Shown: in pieces, positions 42,112 through 50,636 of the stretch
Layout of the letters: the number at the start of each line of letters is the position of its first letter
How positions within the stretch are numbered: the first letter of the stretch is position 1
Assembly (NCBI RefSeq): GCF_001434095.1
Contig: NZ_AZDS01000005.1
Location: forward strand, 124,001 to 188,000
From: Fructilactobacillus fructivorans
GTDB lineage: Bacteria > Bacillota > Bacilli > Lactobacillales > Lactobacillaceae
DNA: 64,000 nt
Direction: 5' to 3'
The notes under the pieces: generated by a model
Databases searched by the model: none
Seen by the model: the letters and a program-made list of their open reading frames with translations, nothing else
What the model was told of the DNA's origin: nothing
Translations under genes and position numbers: made by a program

Positions 42112-42640
42112 TCAACTTGTTAATTAATTTTCCAATCCATCATTCTTTGATACAAAAAATTAGTTAACTTTTGAATTCAGATTTCACATTTTCTAAGAAT
42201 AATTTAAAAATTACGATATGTATATGTTTAACAATCTTAGTGAACTAAAAAACACAAAGCCTAGTCTCATCGAAATCTTGTGTTAAATTGAACTACACAA
42301 GATCCGCATAATATTATAATAATAATAACATAATACTGATAATTATTAATAGTGAAAAGTCTTCATATAATCGTTTTCAGTAACTAATTTGTTACTTAAT
42401 TCATTGATATTGTAACATGATACCATGCAATTTATAAATTTTGGAAAATATTTCTACGATGGGTTTTCACAAAGATGGGTCAATTAATTTAAGATTAGAA
42501 ATAAAGGGTCAAATAGTGATATATTAGAGGCGTGAGAAATCTATTAAAAAAGTTGGTAATTTAAAATCATTTTTAATCTTTAATAATTAATAATATAGTA
42601 AAAAAACAAATTACCACAGTAATAAAAAGGAGATATTTAC
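42112..42640. other. 529-base A+T-rich intergenic region
   Basis: No gene seen on either strand. It must hold the divergent promoters of the WxL cluster (minus) and map (plus). It contains the paired inverted repeats listed separately and several A+T tracts, among them ATTATAATAATAATAAC at 42313-42329; nothing else recognised. Confidence 0.55.
42250..42303 (-). promoter_or_regulatory. Possible attenuator of the WxL cluster
   Basis: Three related segments: ACACAAGAT complement pair 42275-42283/42295-42303 (9 bp perfect) and AACACAAG pair 42277-42284/42251-42259, the latter followed on the minus strand by a T run. The middle segment cannot pair with both at once. On the minus strand this is the order antiterminator, then terminator, about 180 bases before the first gene. 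Confidence 0.4.
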
Positions 42641-43441
42641 TTGATTACTTTAAAATCAGACCGTGAAATTGAAAAAATGGCAGAATCTGGTGCCGTACTT
42701 GCTGGGGTCCACAACGGACTTAAAAAGATTATCAAACCGGGAATTGATACCTGGGAAATCGAAGAATTCGCTGACAAGTACATTACCGACCATGGTGCCA
42801 CTCCTTCCGAAAAGGGATTTGATGGCTATAATTATGGAACCTGCATTTCCATCAATAACGAGGTTGCCCATGGGATTCCACGTCGTGGTCTGAAACTGAA
42901 GAACGGTGACATCGTTAAAGTTGACATGTGTGTGAACAAAGATGGCTTTGAGAGTGACTCTTGCTGGTCATACGCTGTTGGAGACGTTTCCCCAAAGATC
43001 AAAAAGCTAATGGAAGTAACCCGCAAGGGTCTCTACCTTGGTATTGATCAAGCTCAAGTCGGCAATCGAATTGGTGATATTGGTGCTGCCATCCAACACT
43101 ATGTTGAAGACGAAAATCACATGGGTGATGTTCGAGAATTAATCGGTCATGGTATTCAACCTTCAATTCACGAAGATCCAGCTGTTCCAGCCTACGGAGT
43201 TGCAGGTCATGGAATGCGTCTTCGTCCCGGAATGACCATTACGATTGAACCAATGGTTAACCTAGGAACCTGGAAAATTAAGGATGACTACGATAAGAAG
43301 GATGACTGGACCTACTACGTCAGCCAAGATGGTTCTTATTCCGCTCAATACGAACACACTTTAGCAATCACAGAAGATGGTCCTAAGATCTTAACCTCTC
43401 AAGATCACGTTGCAGACGCCAAGTACATGTTTAAAAAATAA
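42641..43441 (+). CDS. map: Type I methionine aminopeptidase
   Basis: 266 aa from TTG 42641, with AAGGAG 8 bases upstream; there is no ATG before well-conserved sequence. Removes initiator methionine in the cytoplasm. The metal ligands are in place: VKVDMCVNKDGFESDSCWSY (two Asp), HGI-QPSIHEDP (His), TITIEPMVN (Glu) and QYEHTLAI (Glu), and SINNEVAHGIP is the substrate-side His. Slightly longer than the Bacillus enzyme through an insertion near DDYDKKDDWTY. Confidence 0.93.
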   Translation: MITLKSDREIEKMAESGAVLAGVHNGLKKIIKPGIDTWEIEEFADKYITDHGATPSEKGFDGYNYGTCISINNEVAHGIPRRGLKLKNGDIVKVDMCVNKDGFESDSCWSYAVGDVSPKIKKLMEVTRKGLYLGIDQAQVGNRIGDIGAAIQHYVEDENHMGDVRELIGHGIQPSIHEDPAVPAYGVAGHGMRLRPGMTITIEPMVNLGTWKIKDDYDKKDDWTYYVSQDGSYSAQYEHTLAITEDGPKILTSQDHVADAKYMFKK

Positions 43442-43450
43442 TAATTCACA

Positions 43451-43495
43451 AAAAAGGGTGCGAAATTGTTAAGAATTTCGTACCCTTTTCCTTTT
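43451..43495 (+). terminator. Intrinsic terminator after map
   Basis: Stem AAAAGGGTGCGAAATT with AATTTCGTACCCTTTT (one mismatch) and a pyrimidine tail. Confidence 0.8.
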
Positions 43496-43563
43496 GATTC
43501 TTCCCGATGTCCATTTATGCTAGTATAAATTTGACTAAAATAAGTCACAAAAGGTGGGATATC

Positions 43564-44166
43564 ATGAAACAACTTTCAAAAATTACCGGAATCATTATGG
43601 CACTCGTCATTTCACTCGTTGCCTTTAGTTCACTACCTGGTTCAAATGCCAAAGCTGACCAACACGTCGACCCCAACATTGGTTTTCGTTATGAACAGCC
43701 CACCGCCAAATATTATATTCGCAAAGGGACACCCCAAAGTTATCGTATTATTATTAATCAAGCCATCGCCAATTGGAACAAAACGCACGCCTTTACCTGG
43801 GTTCGTTCCAAGACCAAGGTTCCAACTACGATTGGCGTCACTAACAGTAACCAGGGATTTTGGAAGGGTAACCATTACGCTGGTGTCACCCTTAATCTAA
43901 CTAAAACCAAAAATGTCGATGATCACACTTTTCAAACTGGGGCCAAAATCACTTTGAATCCCAGGGTCATGGCTAACATGCGGTACACTTATAACCAACA
44001 ATTACTTACCGTTGAACACGAATTAGGCCACGCCATGGGACTAAAACATGATCACGAAAAAGATAGTATCATGTACCCTAATGATACCTACTACAATTCA
44101 CTCAATCCCAATCAAATTGGACCAAGTGATATTAGCGGTGTTCAGGCTTTATATAACGAAAAATAA
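43564..44166 (+). CDS. Secreted matrixin-type metalloprotease
   Basis: 200 aa from ATG 43564, GGTGGGA 4-5 bases upstream. Signal peptide (GIIMALVISLVAFSSL, likely cleaved after NAKA), no propeptide Cys switch. Zinc-binding motif HELGHAMGLKHDH (HExxHxxGxxH) followed by the Met-turn DSIMYP, as in M10A matrixins. YYIRKGTPQSYRIIINQAIANWN is the family's N-terminal strand-helix. Common in lactobacilli at the surface; substrate unknown. Single gene with strong terminator. Confidence 0.87.
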   Translation: MKQLSKITGIIMALVISLVAFSSLPGSNAKADQHVDPNIGFRYEQPTAKYYIRKGTPQSYRIIINQAIANWNKTHAFTWVRSKTKVPTTIGVTNSNQGFWKGNHYAGVTLNLTKTKNVDDHTFQTGAKITLNPRVMANMRYTYNQQLLTVEHELGHAMGLKHDHEKDSIMYPNDTYYNSLNPNQIGPSDISGVQALYNEK

Positions 44167-44174
44167 GCAAGTTT

Positions 44175-44212
44175 AAAGGGATGCTACTCATAAAGTAGCA
44201 TCCCCTTTTTAT
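44175..44212 (+). terminator. Bidirectional terminator
   Basis: Stem GGGATGCTACT with AGTAGCATCCC and T run, between convergent genes. Confidence 0.85.
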
Positions 44213-44838
44213 TTCCATCCGTAAGTTTTTAAATCCATCTCACGTTTGGGTAGCTTGGATACGTAAGGATTTCCCTTTACGTAGAATCGATACGGTTTGT
44301 CAGTCCAGGTTCCACGATCACTCACACCAATCCGCCCTGACTCAACAATCTTCTTTGGAACCTTCACGTTATCAACGTCAAGATCAAGGGCAGTATCACC
44401 TAACTCAATTAGGTTCATGTCCTTATCATAGATTCCAAGGGCATCCATTAGTTTTCCCGGTCCGTTGGTTAATTCAAAACCGGACTTCGGGCGATTGGCT
44501 TTCATCAAATCAATTCCCTGATATGGTTCAATTCCCCGAATCAGAATTCCCTCAGGAACATCCTTGGCTTGAGCAGCCACATCTAAACAAAGGCGACCAT
44601 GAATCGAATAGATGTAGATTGTACCTGGAACTCCATACAAAGCTTCATTGGATGGAGTTCGTTTCCCTTGATAAGCATGAGCCGCTGAATCTTTTTGCCC
44701 TAAATAAGCCTCTGCTTCGGTAATGTAGCCACTCATTAAACCCTTGGGTGAATGATAAACAAGTAACGTTCCGAGCATCCTCTTGGTGATCTCATCGGTG
44801 GTACCCTCATTAAAAAATCTTCTTAATTTATCTGACAA
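44209..44838 (-). CDS. mpg: DNA-3-methyladenine glycosylase (AAG/MPG type)
   Basis: 209 aa. Removes alkylated purines from DNA. The motif ITEAEAYLGQKDSAAHAYQGKRTPSNEALYG carries the catalytic Glu and substrate-flipping Tyr region of the AAG family, and YSIHGRLCLDVAAQ, EGILIRGIEP and NGPGKLMDALGI are further conserved stretches. Length typical. UspA gene lies 32 bases upstream in the same direction. Confidence 0.9.
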   Translation of the reverse strand: MSDKLRRFFNEGTTDEITKRMLGTLLVYHSPKGLMSGYITEAEAYLGQKDSAAHAYQGKRTPSNEALYGVPGTIYIYSIHGRLCLDVAAQAKDVPEGILIRGIEPYQGIDLMKANRPKSGFELTNGPGKLMDALGIYDKDMNLIELGDTALDLDVDNVKVPKKIVESGRIGVSDRGTWTDKPYRFYVKGNPYVSKLPKREMDLKTYGWK

Positions 44839-44870
44839 AATCCATCCCTACCTACTTAAAGATTTAAAAA

Positions 44871-45317
44871 CTAACGAATGATAATCGTTGAAATCTTAGA
44901 CTTCTTAACTAACTTAACACTTATACTCCGATTACCGTGTTCACCGGTAGCATCAGCTCCACAGATGAGCAAATCAGCCTTAAACTTAGGTGCGATTGAG
45001 TCCAAAATCTCATCATCAATACTTCCACCAACCGAAATAATTGGTGTAACATCTTCAACTCCAGCCTTTGAAGCGCAATCAGCATAGCCACCAACTACTT
45101 CTCGTAGTTGGTCACGTTTAGCTTCGATTTTACTTGGTGTTAAAGAATCATAAATATTAATATCATTATTTTCTAACACCGAGCAAATTCCAAGTGATGC
45201 TTTAAACTTAATGGCCATTGTTACCGCATAACGGAAAGCACGTTGAGTTGACTTACTGTCATCAGGGTCAACGGTCAATAAAATTCTTTGAAACGTTAAT
45301 GGCTCAAATTTTTCCAT
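44871..45317 (-). CDS. Universal stress protein, UspA family
   Basis: 148 aa from ATG 45317; the ATG at 45326 touches the GGGGG ribosome site, so the inner one is better. LTFQRILLTVDPDDSKSTQRAFRY begins the fold, and LLICGADATGEHGNRSISVKLVKKSKI is the C-terminal loop with a G-x2-G-x2-G-like pattern; weaker match to ATP-binding than the protein at 9462. Probably co-transcribed with the glycosylase gene. Confidence 0.82.
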   Translation of the reverse strand: MEKFEPLTFQRILLTVDPDDSKSTQRAFRYAVTMAIKFKASLGICSVLENNDINIYDSLTPSKIEAKRDQLREVVGGYADCASKAGVEDVTPIISVGGSIDDEILDSIAPKFKADLLICGADATGEHGNRSISVKLVKKSKISTIIIR

Positions 45318-45412
45318 TTTTTTCATCCCCCTTTCAGTAATATCATATCATTAATTTTAAAATTTTCGACAAAAAAATAATCAGTAGAAAACTACTGATT
45401 ATTACTAATTAT

Positions 45413-47071
45413 TTATTCTTTATTAGGATCAGGAAGTGAGGCCTCATGATCGTTACCCTGGGCATCTTCAATACTCTTGACCATTTTCTTGGCGTGAATC
45501 CGGCGCATCTTTTCTTTCTTCTTCTTAATTCGTAAATCATCCATCGCTTTGTTCTTAAGGACAATTCCCTCATCATTTTTCACCATGTGGTAAATCGATA
45601 TCAGGATCATGATACATACAAACATTAGCGGGAATCCCGCGATCGCACAGAAGGTTTGGATGGTTCCAAATCCTCCAACGACCACAAGTCCGAAGGAGAA
45701 CAACACGAAGACAACCACCCAAGTCATTCGGTTAAACTGGGTCGGTTCTTGGCCTTCTTTGAGTCCTAGACTCGTAAACGATGAAACGATAAAGGCCGAC
45801 GATGAAATTGTCGTCGCAAGGAAAATAAAACAAGAAATGCAGTAAACCGCGAACACGATCGCCTTAAACGGCAGATTAGACAAGACAGCAGTAATTACCG
45901 CAGCCTGTCCCTGTGTATTCAAAATATGAACTAGGTTAATCTGTCCGGTTTTTTGAAGCCACAATGAGTATCCACCAAGAATGGCATAAAAACTCAAGCA
46001 ACCAACCGAACCATATCCAAGCATTCCAATCAGCGTCGAACGAATCGTGCGTCCCTTTGAAATACGTGCAATAAACAATCCCATGACTGGCATGTATGAC
46101 AACCACCAACCCCAGTAAAAGATCGTTTCTTGTTTAGCGACGTCAGCAGGACCATTAGGAATGGTGTTTGTTGACATGGCAACGAACTTATCAGCTAATA
46201 GTCCTAAACTATTGGTTTCTGAACTTAAAATGTAAATCGTTGGACCAACTAACAGGACAAACGCCAAGAAGATAATGGCGGTCCAAATATGAGCATCACT
46301 TAATCGGTCAATCCCACCGTTAAGCCCCTTGTAGACGGTCCATGCAAAGATGACAAAGAGAACACCGAAGAGCGCAATCTTCAGAATCAGATTATCAGGA
46401 ATTCCCAACAAGCGGCTCAAGACGTTAGAAATGATTGGAATTTCCATTCCGACGGAAGATCCAACTCCACCCATGATTCCAAAGACAACCAGAAAGTCAA
46501 CTAATTGTCTGAGGTAGTATTTCCACTTGGCTTCTCCTTGAATGAAATCAATCGCAGAACTTAGACGCTGAACCTTCCCGTGCTTAACGAACAAGATGTA
46601 CGCAATTGCAATGGTGGCCGGGGCAAACATCATCCATGCCATCGGACCCCAATTAAATTGACCAAACATATGCGCGTAGTTATACGCACTTTCAGAAAAT
46701 GGTTTTGCGCCAAATGGTGGATGTTGGAGATACCTTAACGGATCAACCATACTTAACATCAGAATACTAGCATCAATTGCGGTCGCAAACACCATGCTTC
46801 CCCACTGAAGATCACTGTATTCTGGTTTTGAGTGTGGTTCTCCCAACCTGATGGCTCCATATTTTGAAAAGATTAGCCACATAAAAAATAAGAAATTAAT
46901 TATGTAAACAACCATGTAGGCCCAACCCATTTGATTAGTGATCCAATTTAAAGCCAGAGCTAAAATCCCCTGTAATTTTGAACCACCAACGATCAAAATG
47001 ATCGATCCCACTCCAAAGATTAGCAGCGTGGGAATAAAGACGAATTTATCAATATTAAATTTTTTAAAAAT
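45413..47071 (-). CDS. BCCT-family osmolyte transporter, probable ATT start
   Basis: Reading from 47071 gives 552 aa with 12 transmembrane helices; from GTG 47011 it gives 532 aa but has no ribosome site and loses half of helix 1. Upstream codons continue as FKKFNIDKFVFIPTLLIFGVG, which looks like the BCCT N-terminus (x-x-D-x-x-V-F). GGAGGG ends 8 bases before an ATT codon at 47071-47069; no ATG/GTG/TTG is in frame there. The glycine-betaine signature region reads WTVYKGLNGGIDRLSDAHIW and FYWGWWLSYMPVMGLFIARIS. Charged 60-residue cytoplasmic tail may sense salt. Choline, carnitine or betaine uptake. Confidence 0.82.
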   Translation of the reverse strand: MFKKFNIDKFVFIPTLLIFGVGSIILIVGGSKLQGILALALNWITNQMGWAYMVVYIINFLFFMWLIFSKYGAIRLGEPHSKPEYSDLQWGSMVFATAIDASILMLSMVDPLRYLQHPPFGAKPFSESAYNYAHMFGQFNWGPMAWMMFAPATIAIAYILFVKHGKVQRLSSAIDFIQGEAKWKYYLRQLVDFLVVFGIMGGVGSSVGMEIPIISNVLSRLLGIPDNLILKIALFGVLFVIFAWTVYKGLNGGIDRLSDAHIWTAIIFLAFVLLVGPTIYILSSETNSLGLLADKFVAMSTNTIPNGPADVAKQETIFYWGWWLSYMPVMGLFIARISKGRTIRSTLIGMLGYGSVGCLSFYAILGGYSLWLQKTGQINLVHILNTQGQAAVITAVLSNLPFKAIVFAVYCISCFIFLATTISSSAFIVSSFTSLGLKEGQEPTQFNRMTWVVVFVLFSFGLVVVGGFGTIQTFCAIAGFPLMFVCIMILISIYHMVKNDEGIVLKNKAMDDLRIKKKKEKMRRIHAKKMVKSIEDAQGNDHEASLPDPNKE

Positions 47072-47101
47072 AAAGAAATCCCTCCAAATACTTTTTCACA
47101 A

Positions 47102-47147
47102 TAAAAAACGCTATGCATGGTGCTCATAGAGACACTTGCATAGCGTT
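47102..47147 (-). terminator. Terminator hairpin in the leader of the BCCT gene
   Basis: AACGCTATGCA pairs with TGCATAGCGTT, with a further inner stem (GTG-CTC with GAG-CAC), followed by a T6 run on the minus strand. It ends only about 17 bases before the GGAGGG of the transporter, leaving no room for a promoter between. It either ends the acetyltransferase transcript or acts as attenuator. Confidence 0.8.
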
Positions 47148-47179
47148 GTAACGGTCACACAAATGATAATTACTTATCT

Positions 47180-47215
47180 TTCATTATCATTATACACAAC
47201 TAAGATAATAAGTAA
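47180..47215 (-). promoter_or_regulatory. Possible promoter of the BCCT leader
   Basis: On the minus strand a TATAAT (about 47191-47196) with TTTTAC about 17 bases upstream; an AATGATAA/TTATCATT inverted repeat overlaps its start. Weak -35. If used, the transcript would include the hairpin at 47102-47147. Confidence 0.35.
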
Positions 47216-47221
47216 AATTCG

Positions 47222-47779
47222 TTAATTATTATCAATCTTTTTTAATACTTTTGCAGGATTACCTACCAGGACCACATCATCGCCAAATGACTTGGTGACA
47301 ACGGATCCAGCTCCTACGACCACATTATTCCCGAGGGTCACTCCCGGAACAATTGTGACATGACCACCAAACCAAGCATCATCACCAATGGTAATTGGGG
47401 CAGCCATTTCAACGTCTGCCACCCGTTCCTTTGCATTTAGGGGATGAACGTTGGTATATAGTCCACAATTAGGACCTATGTAACAGTTTTTACCAAACGT
47501 AATTGGAGCGGTGTCCAAAAGGGTTAACCCATAATTAGCGTAAAAATTATCACCAATATAAATGTTAAAACCATAATCAAACTCAATTCCAGTTTCAACA
47601 AAGAACTTCGGGCCACTCTTAGCCAATAAGTCTTGGATTAATCCGTTTCGTTTCTCGTTATCAGGGGTATTATTAGCCTCCTGTAACTGCTTTCGACATA
47701 AAATTCGCCGACTAATCAATTCCCTATCAAATTGATTATACGGTTCACCACTTGTCATCTTTTCTCTCTCACTTGTCAT
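47222..47779 (-). CDS. maa: Maltose/galactoside O-acetyltransferase family
   Basis: 185 aa from ATG 47779, AAAGGAG 7 bases upstream. N-terminal helical cap (MTSGEPYNQFDRELISRR) as in Maa/LacA, then left-handed beta-helix hexapeptide repeats (ITIGDDAWFGGHVTIVPGVTLGNNVVVGAGSVVTKSF). The His of TNVHPL is the catalytic base. Acetylates sugars such as maltose or galactosides with acetyl-CoA; detox is the usual explanation. 42 bases downstream of rnhA, same strand. Confidence 0.88.
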   Translation of the reverse strand: MTSEREKMTSGEPYNQFDRELISRRILCRKQLQEANNTPDNEKRNGLIQDLLAKSGPKFFVETGIEFDYGFNIYIGDNFYANYGLTLLDTAPITFGKNCYIGPNCGLYTNVHPLNAKERVADVEMAAPITIGDDAWFGGHVTIVPGVTLGNNVVVGAGSVVTKSFGDDVVLVGNPAKVLKKIDNN

Positions 47780-47821
47780 TGAATCACTCCTTTGGGGTTT
47801 CATCTTTATTATTAAGCAAAT

Positions 47822-48496
47822 TTACATTTTGTCCATAGTCTGATTCAATTTCTCATCAACAAAGACGTTTCCCTTGTTAGTGGCGTGACCCTTCGTCCAA
47901 CCAAACTGGATGTTGGAAAACTGATGTAAAAGTTCGTCAAGCTGTTGCCAAAGCTCCTTATTTTTTAGTTCACCACCACTTCGTTTCCAGCCTCGCTTTT
48001 TCCAGCCATCAATCCAATGCTTTGTAATTGCGTTTAAAACGTATCTGGAATCACTGACTACACCAATGCCAGCGTGACTTAGTTGGTGTTCAGATAGCCA
48101 CTGAAGGGCCTTCACGAGTGCCATAATTTCCATCCGATTGTTAGTGACCCCATATTCCCCACCAGAGTCAACGTGTTGACCCGTTGGAGCGTCAATGAGG
48201 TACGCCCAGGCTGCTTTATCGTTGGACTTAACGTGACCACCAGCGACATTACCATGATTTCGTGACCCACCATCGGTGAAGACAATAATCTCAGGACGTT
48301 GGGTGTGACTCCCCTCTGTTTCTGTGATCGGTGCTTGTTCATTATACAAGTACGCACTTGCTTCCCGTTTGGTTTGAAAGCTTTTATACTGTGCTCCTGA
48401 ATATCCGTCGATTTGAGCTTTGGCTAAATCCCAGGTCGGATAAATTCCAGGATGACGCCCTCGCCTGACTGCGTAATATTTCTTTGTCTTTCTCAT
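47822..48496 (-). CDS. rnhA: Ribonuclease HI with N-terminal hybrid-binding domain
   Basis: 224 aa from ATG 48496, GGAG 5 bases upstream. Residues 3-48 (KKYYAVRRGRHPGIYPTWDLAK...) form the caulimovirus-viroplasmin-like hybrid-binding domain. The catalytic domain has all acidic residues: FTDGGSRNHG (Asp), RMEIMALVKAL (Glu), VVSDSRYV (Asp) and a last Asp near the C-terminus after the GWTKGHATNKGN loop. Degrades RNA in RNA-DNA hybrids. Confidence 0.92.
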   Translation of the reverse strand: MRKTKKYYAVRRGRHPGIYPTWDLAKAQIDGYSGAQYKSFQTKREASAYLYNEQAPITETEGSHTQRPEIIVFTDGGSRNHGNVAGGHVKSNDKAAWAYLIDAPTGQHVDSGGEYGVTNNRMEIMALVKALQWLSEHQLSHAGIGVVSDSRYVLNAITKHWIDGWKKRGWKRSGGELKNKELWQQLDELLHQFSNIQFGWTKGHATNKGNVFVDEKLNQTMDKM

Positions 48497-48598
48497 TTTT
48501 ACTCCATTCAAATTCTTAATTAATTCTTACATTTAGTCATATCATTTTGCATTTTGTAATATTTATGCGAAAATAATATGTAGGAGGGGATTCATACA

Positions 48599-49039
48599 AT
48601 GGTCGATATAGCTGCAAAATTAATTACAGTTGATCAAGCGTTAGCAATGCTCAAAGACCGTCATGCTCAAAAGAATGAACGTTTCCCAAAGTTAATGACT
48701 CCCGGTAAGTATATTTTACCAGATTACTTTTTAACTAGAAAAAGAGAAGCGTTCAAGATTAGAAAGCATACCTTCTTAAAGCGGCGCTCTCGCTCATACG
48801 TTGCTTTCGATTCTGAGAATGGTCAAACGCTTTGGTTGCACAATTTCCCTAGTCTATCAGAAGCATTATTCTGGTTAGATACCGGTCTTAAACCCGCCGA
48901 TTCTGATTCAGGATCATCATTCAAAGAATGGAAACAGGAGCATGCAAAAGAAATTGAAGGCATGAAAGATCAACTGAGACAAATGTCAAAGCCTAAAAAG
49001 CGTAAACCTAAAAAAGCTAAAAAAGGTAAGAAGCATTAA
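48599..49039 (+). CDS. Hypothetical protein with Lys-rich tail
   Basis: 146 aa from ATG 48599, AGGAGGGG upstream. A folded part of about 105 residues (with KHTFLKRRSRSYVAFD and SLSEALFWLDTG) and a linker, ending in SKPKKRKPKKAKKGKKH, a strongly basic tail that suggests nucleic acid or membrane-surface contact. No recognised domain. Divergent from rnhA, with terminator directly after. Confidence 0.6.
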   Translation: MVDIAAKLITVDQALAMLKDRHAQKNERFPKLMTPGKYILPDYFLTRKREAFKIRKHTFLKRRSRSYVAFDSENGQTLWLHNFPSLSEALFWLDTGLKPADSDSGSSFKEWKQEHAKEIEGMKDQLRQMSKPKKRKPKKAKKGKKH

Positions 49040-49042
49040 TTT

Positions 49043-49071
49043 AAAAACCACAATTAGGATTGTGGTTTTTT
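49043..49071 (+). terminator. Intrinsic terminator
   Basis: AAAAACCACAAT stem with ATTGTGGTTTTT and T run. Confidence 0.85.
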
Positions 49072-49080
49072 ATTATTAAC

Positions 49081-49115
49081 AAAAAAGTACCACTCAATTA
49101 CGAGTGGTGCTTTTT
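49081..49115 (-). terminator. Terminator after tRNA-Asn
   Basis: AAAGTACCACTC/GAGTGGTGCTTT stem (one G-T pair) with T run on the minus strand just after the tRNA. Confidence 0.8.
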
Positions 49116-49121
49116 AAATAG

Positions 49122-49195
49122 CTGCTGTGGCTGGGCTCGAACCAGCGACATCTTCATTAACAGTGAAGCGTTTCTACCAACTGAACTACACAGCA
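49122..49195 (-). tRNA. tRNA-Asn (anticodon GTT)
   Basis: 74 bases. Acceptor TGCTGTG/CACAGCA, D arm with GTTCAGTTGGTAGAAC-like loop, anticodon stem CTTCA/TGAAG with loop CTGTTAA giving GTT, T arm GCTGG-TTCGAGC-CCAGC, discriminator G. CCA not encoded. Confidence 0.93.
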
Positions 49196-49322
49196 ATAAT
49201 GAAATACTTAATTTGTTGTTCATAATTATACACAGGTCCTAATAGTTTGTCTACTAATTTAGCAAATTATTTTGCAAAAAAATGGACTCTGCAATTACCC
49301 GTTGTAGAGTCCACTTATGACG

Positions 49323-50423
49323 CTATTTTCTTAGTTGTTCATTTGGATAAATAATAACTTTAATTGAATTACTTTTATCGGTTCTAGACTTCTCAAGTGC
49401 TGCTTTAGTCTGATCCAATGGATAGAAGTTAGTTAACAAATTATCAACCAGTTTCGTATTCTTAGCTAAAATCTTCAAACCAGTTTGATAATTATTACAG
49501 TATCTAAAGATCCCCATGATCGTAGTTTCATGATCGGTCATAAATGGAACGTCCAGTGGAGTTTGGTCAGTCGTTGGAACTCCAATGTAAGCAACCTTTC
49601 CACCTCGTTTCAAGGCATGCAAGGAAGTTTGTTCACCAGGAACAGTTCCGGAAGCTTCAATGGCATAGTCAACTCCAACACCGTTGGTAAGGGTTTTAAC
49701 GGTATCAAGAACATCAGCATTCTTAATGTTAACCGCGTTAGTGGCTCCTAACTTTTTTGCAACGTCCAATCGTGATTGCTCAGCATCACTAACAATGATC
49801 TGATCAGCTCCATGGGCTTTAGCGGCCAGAATCGCCAGTAAACCAATGGGACCCATTCCAGAAATCAGAACTGATGAACCAACATCTACACCTAATTTTT
49901 GCGTAGCATGAACACCAACTGACAATGGTTCGTTCAAAGTGGCCTCTTCGTATGAGACATTTTCAGGAATTGGGTAAACAAAGTCTTGAGGATAAACGAT
50001 AAATTGAGTTAAGTCACCATTAACGGGTGGCGTTGCCATAAACTGCATGTTCGGGCAAAGGTTGTAGTGGCCAGTTCGACAAGCTTCACAGTGACCACAT
50101 GGAACACCAGGTTCCATGGCAACCCGATCACCACGTTTGAACTTAGTAACTTTATCGCCAACAGCAACAATAACACCGGAACTCTCATGGCCTAAAATCA
50201 GTGGTTTCTTAACCACAAAGTCACCAATATGACCCTGGTCATAGTAATGAACATCGGAACCACAAATTCCAACTGCTACCACTTTAATCAAAACGTCAGT
50301 TGGACCCATTTCCTTTAGTTTGGTGTACTTCATGTCAATATCGAATACTTTCTCCAAGACCGCACTCTTCGTGGTCTTTGGCATGTTATTTTTATCATAG
50401 TTTGGAATACTTACGTCAGTCAT
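49323..50423 (-). CDS. Zinc-dependent polyol (xylitol/sorbitol-type) dehydrogenase
   Basis: 366 aa medium-chain dehydrogenase. Catalytic zinc site: Cys54 (GICGSDVHYYDQG), His79 and Glu80 (GHESSG). Structural zinc: Cys109, 112, 115 and 123. Cofactor loop ISGMGPIGLL; VSDAEQSR with Asp after the second strand favours NAD. The HYYDQGHIGDF segment matches sorbitol/xylitol dehydrogenases. Oxidises a polyol to a ketose or the reverse. AGGAGA before ATG 50423. No sugar transporter beside it, so the substrate is not fixed. Confidence 0.85.
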   Translation of the reverse strand: MTDVSIPNYDKNNMPKTTKSAVLEKVFDIDMKYTKLKEMGPTDVLIKVVAVGICGSDVHYYDQGHIGDFVVKKPLILGHESSGVIVAVGDKVTKFKRGDRVAMEPGVPCGHCEACRTGHYNLCPNMQFMATPPVNGDLTQFIVYPQDFVYPIPENVSYEEATLNEPLSVGVHATQKLGVDVGSSVLISGMGPIGLLAILAAKAHGADQIIVSDAEQSRLDVAKKLGATNAVNIKNADVLDTVKTLTNGVGVDYAIEASGTVPGEQTSLHALKRGGKVAYIGVPTTDQTPLDVPFMTDHETTIMGIFRYCNNYQTGLKILAKNTKLVDNLLTNFYPLDQTKAALEKSRTDKSNSIKVIIYPNEQLRK

Positions 50424-50636
50424 AATTTTAAGTCTCCTCTACATAATCGTTGATTCATTAAAATAACTTTGAGCTAACCGTTACTAACGCCCATTGGTAT
50501 CATCCCGTTCCTTCTATTTTTCACCCTCATTATCACATCTTGTGCAATAGTTATCAAAGAAAATGTTCATAAAAAAATAGACCCTAACGATCGGAGAACC
50601 GACCATCAGATGTCTAGTAAAAGTTAATTAGTTAAA

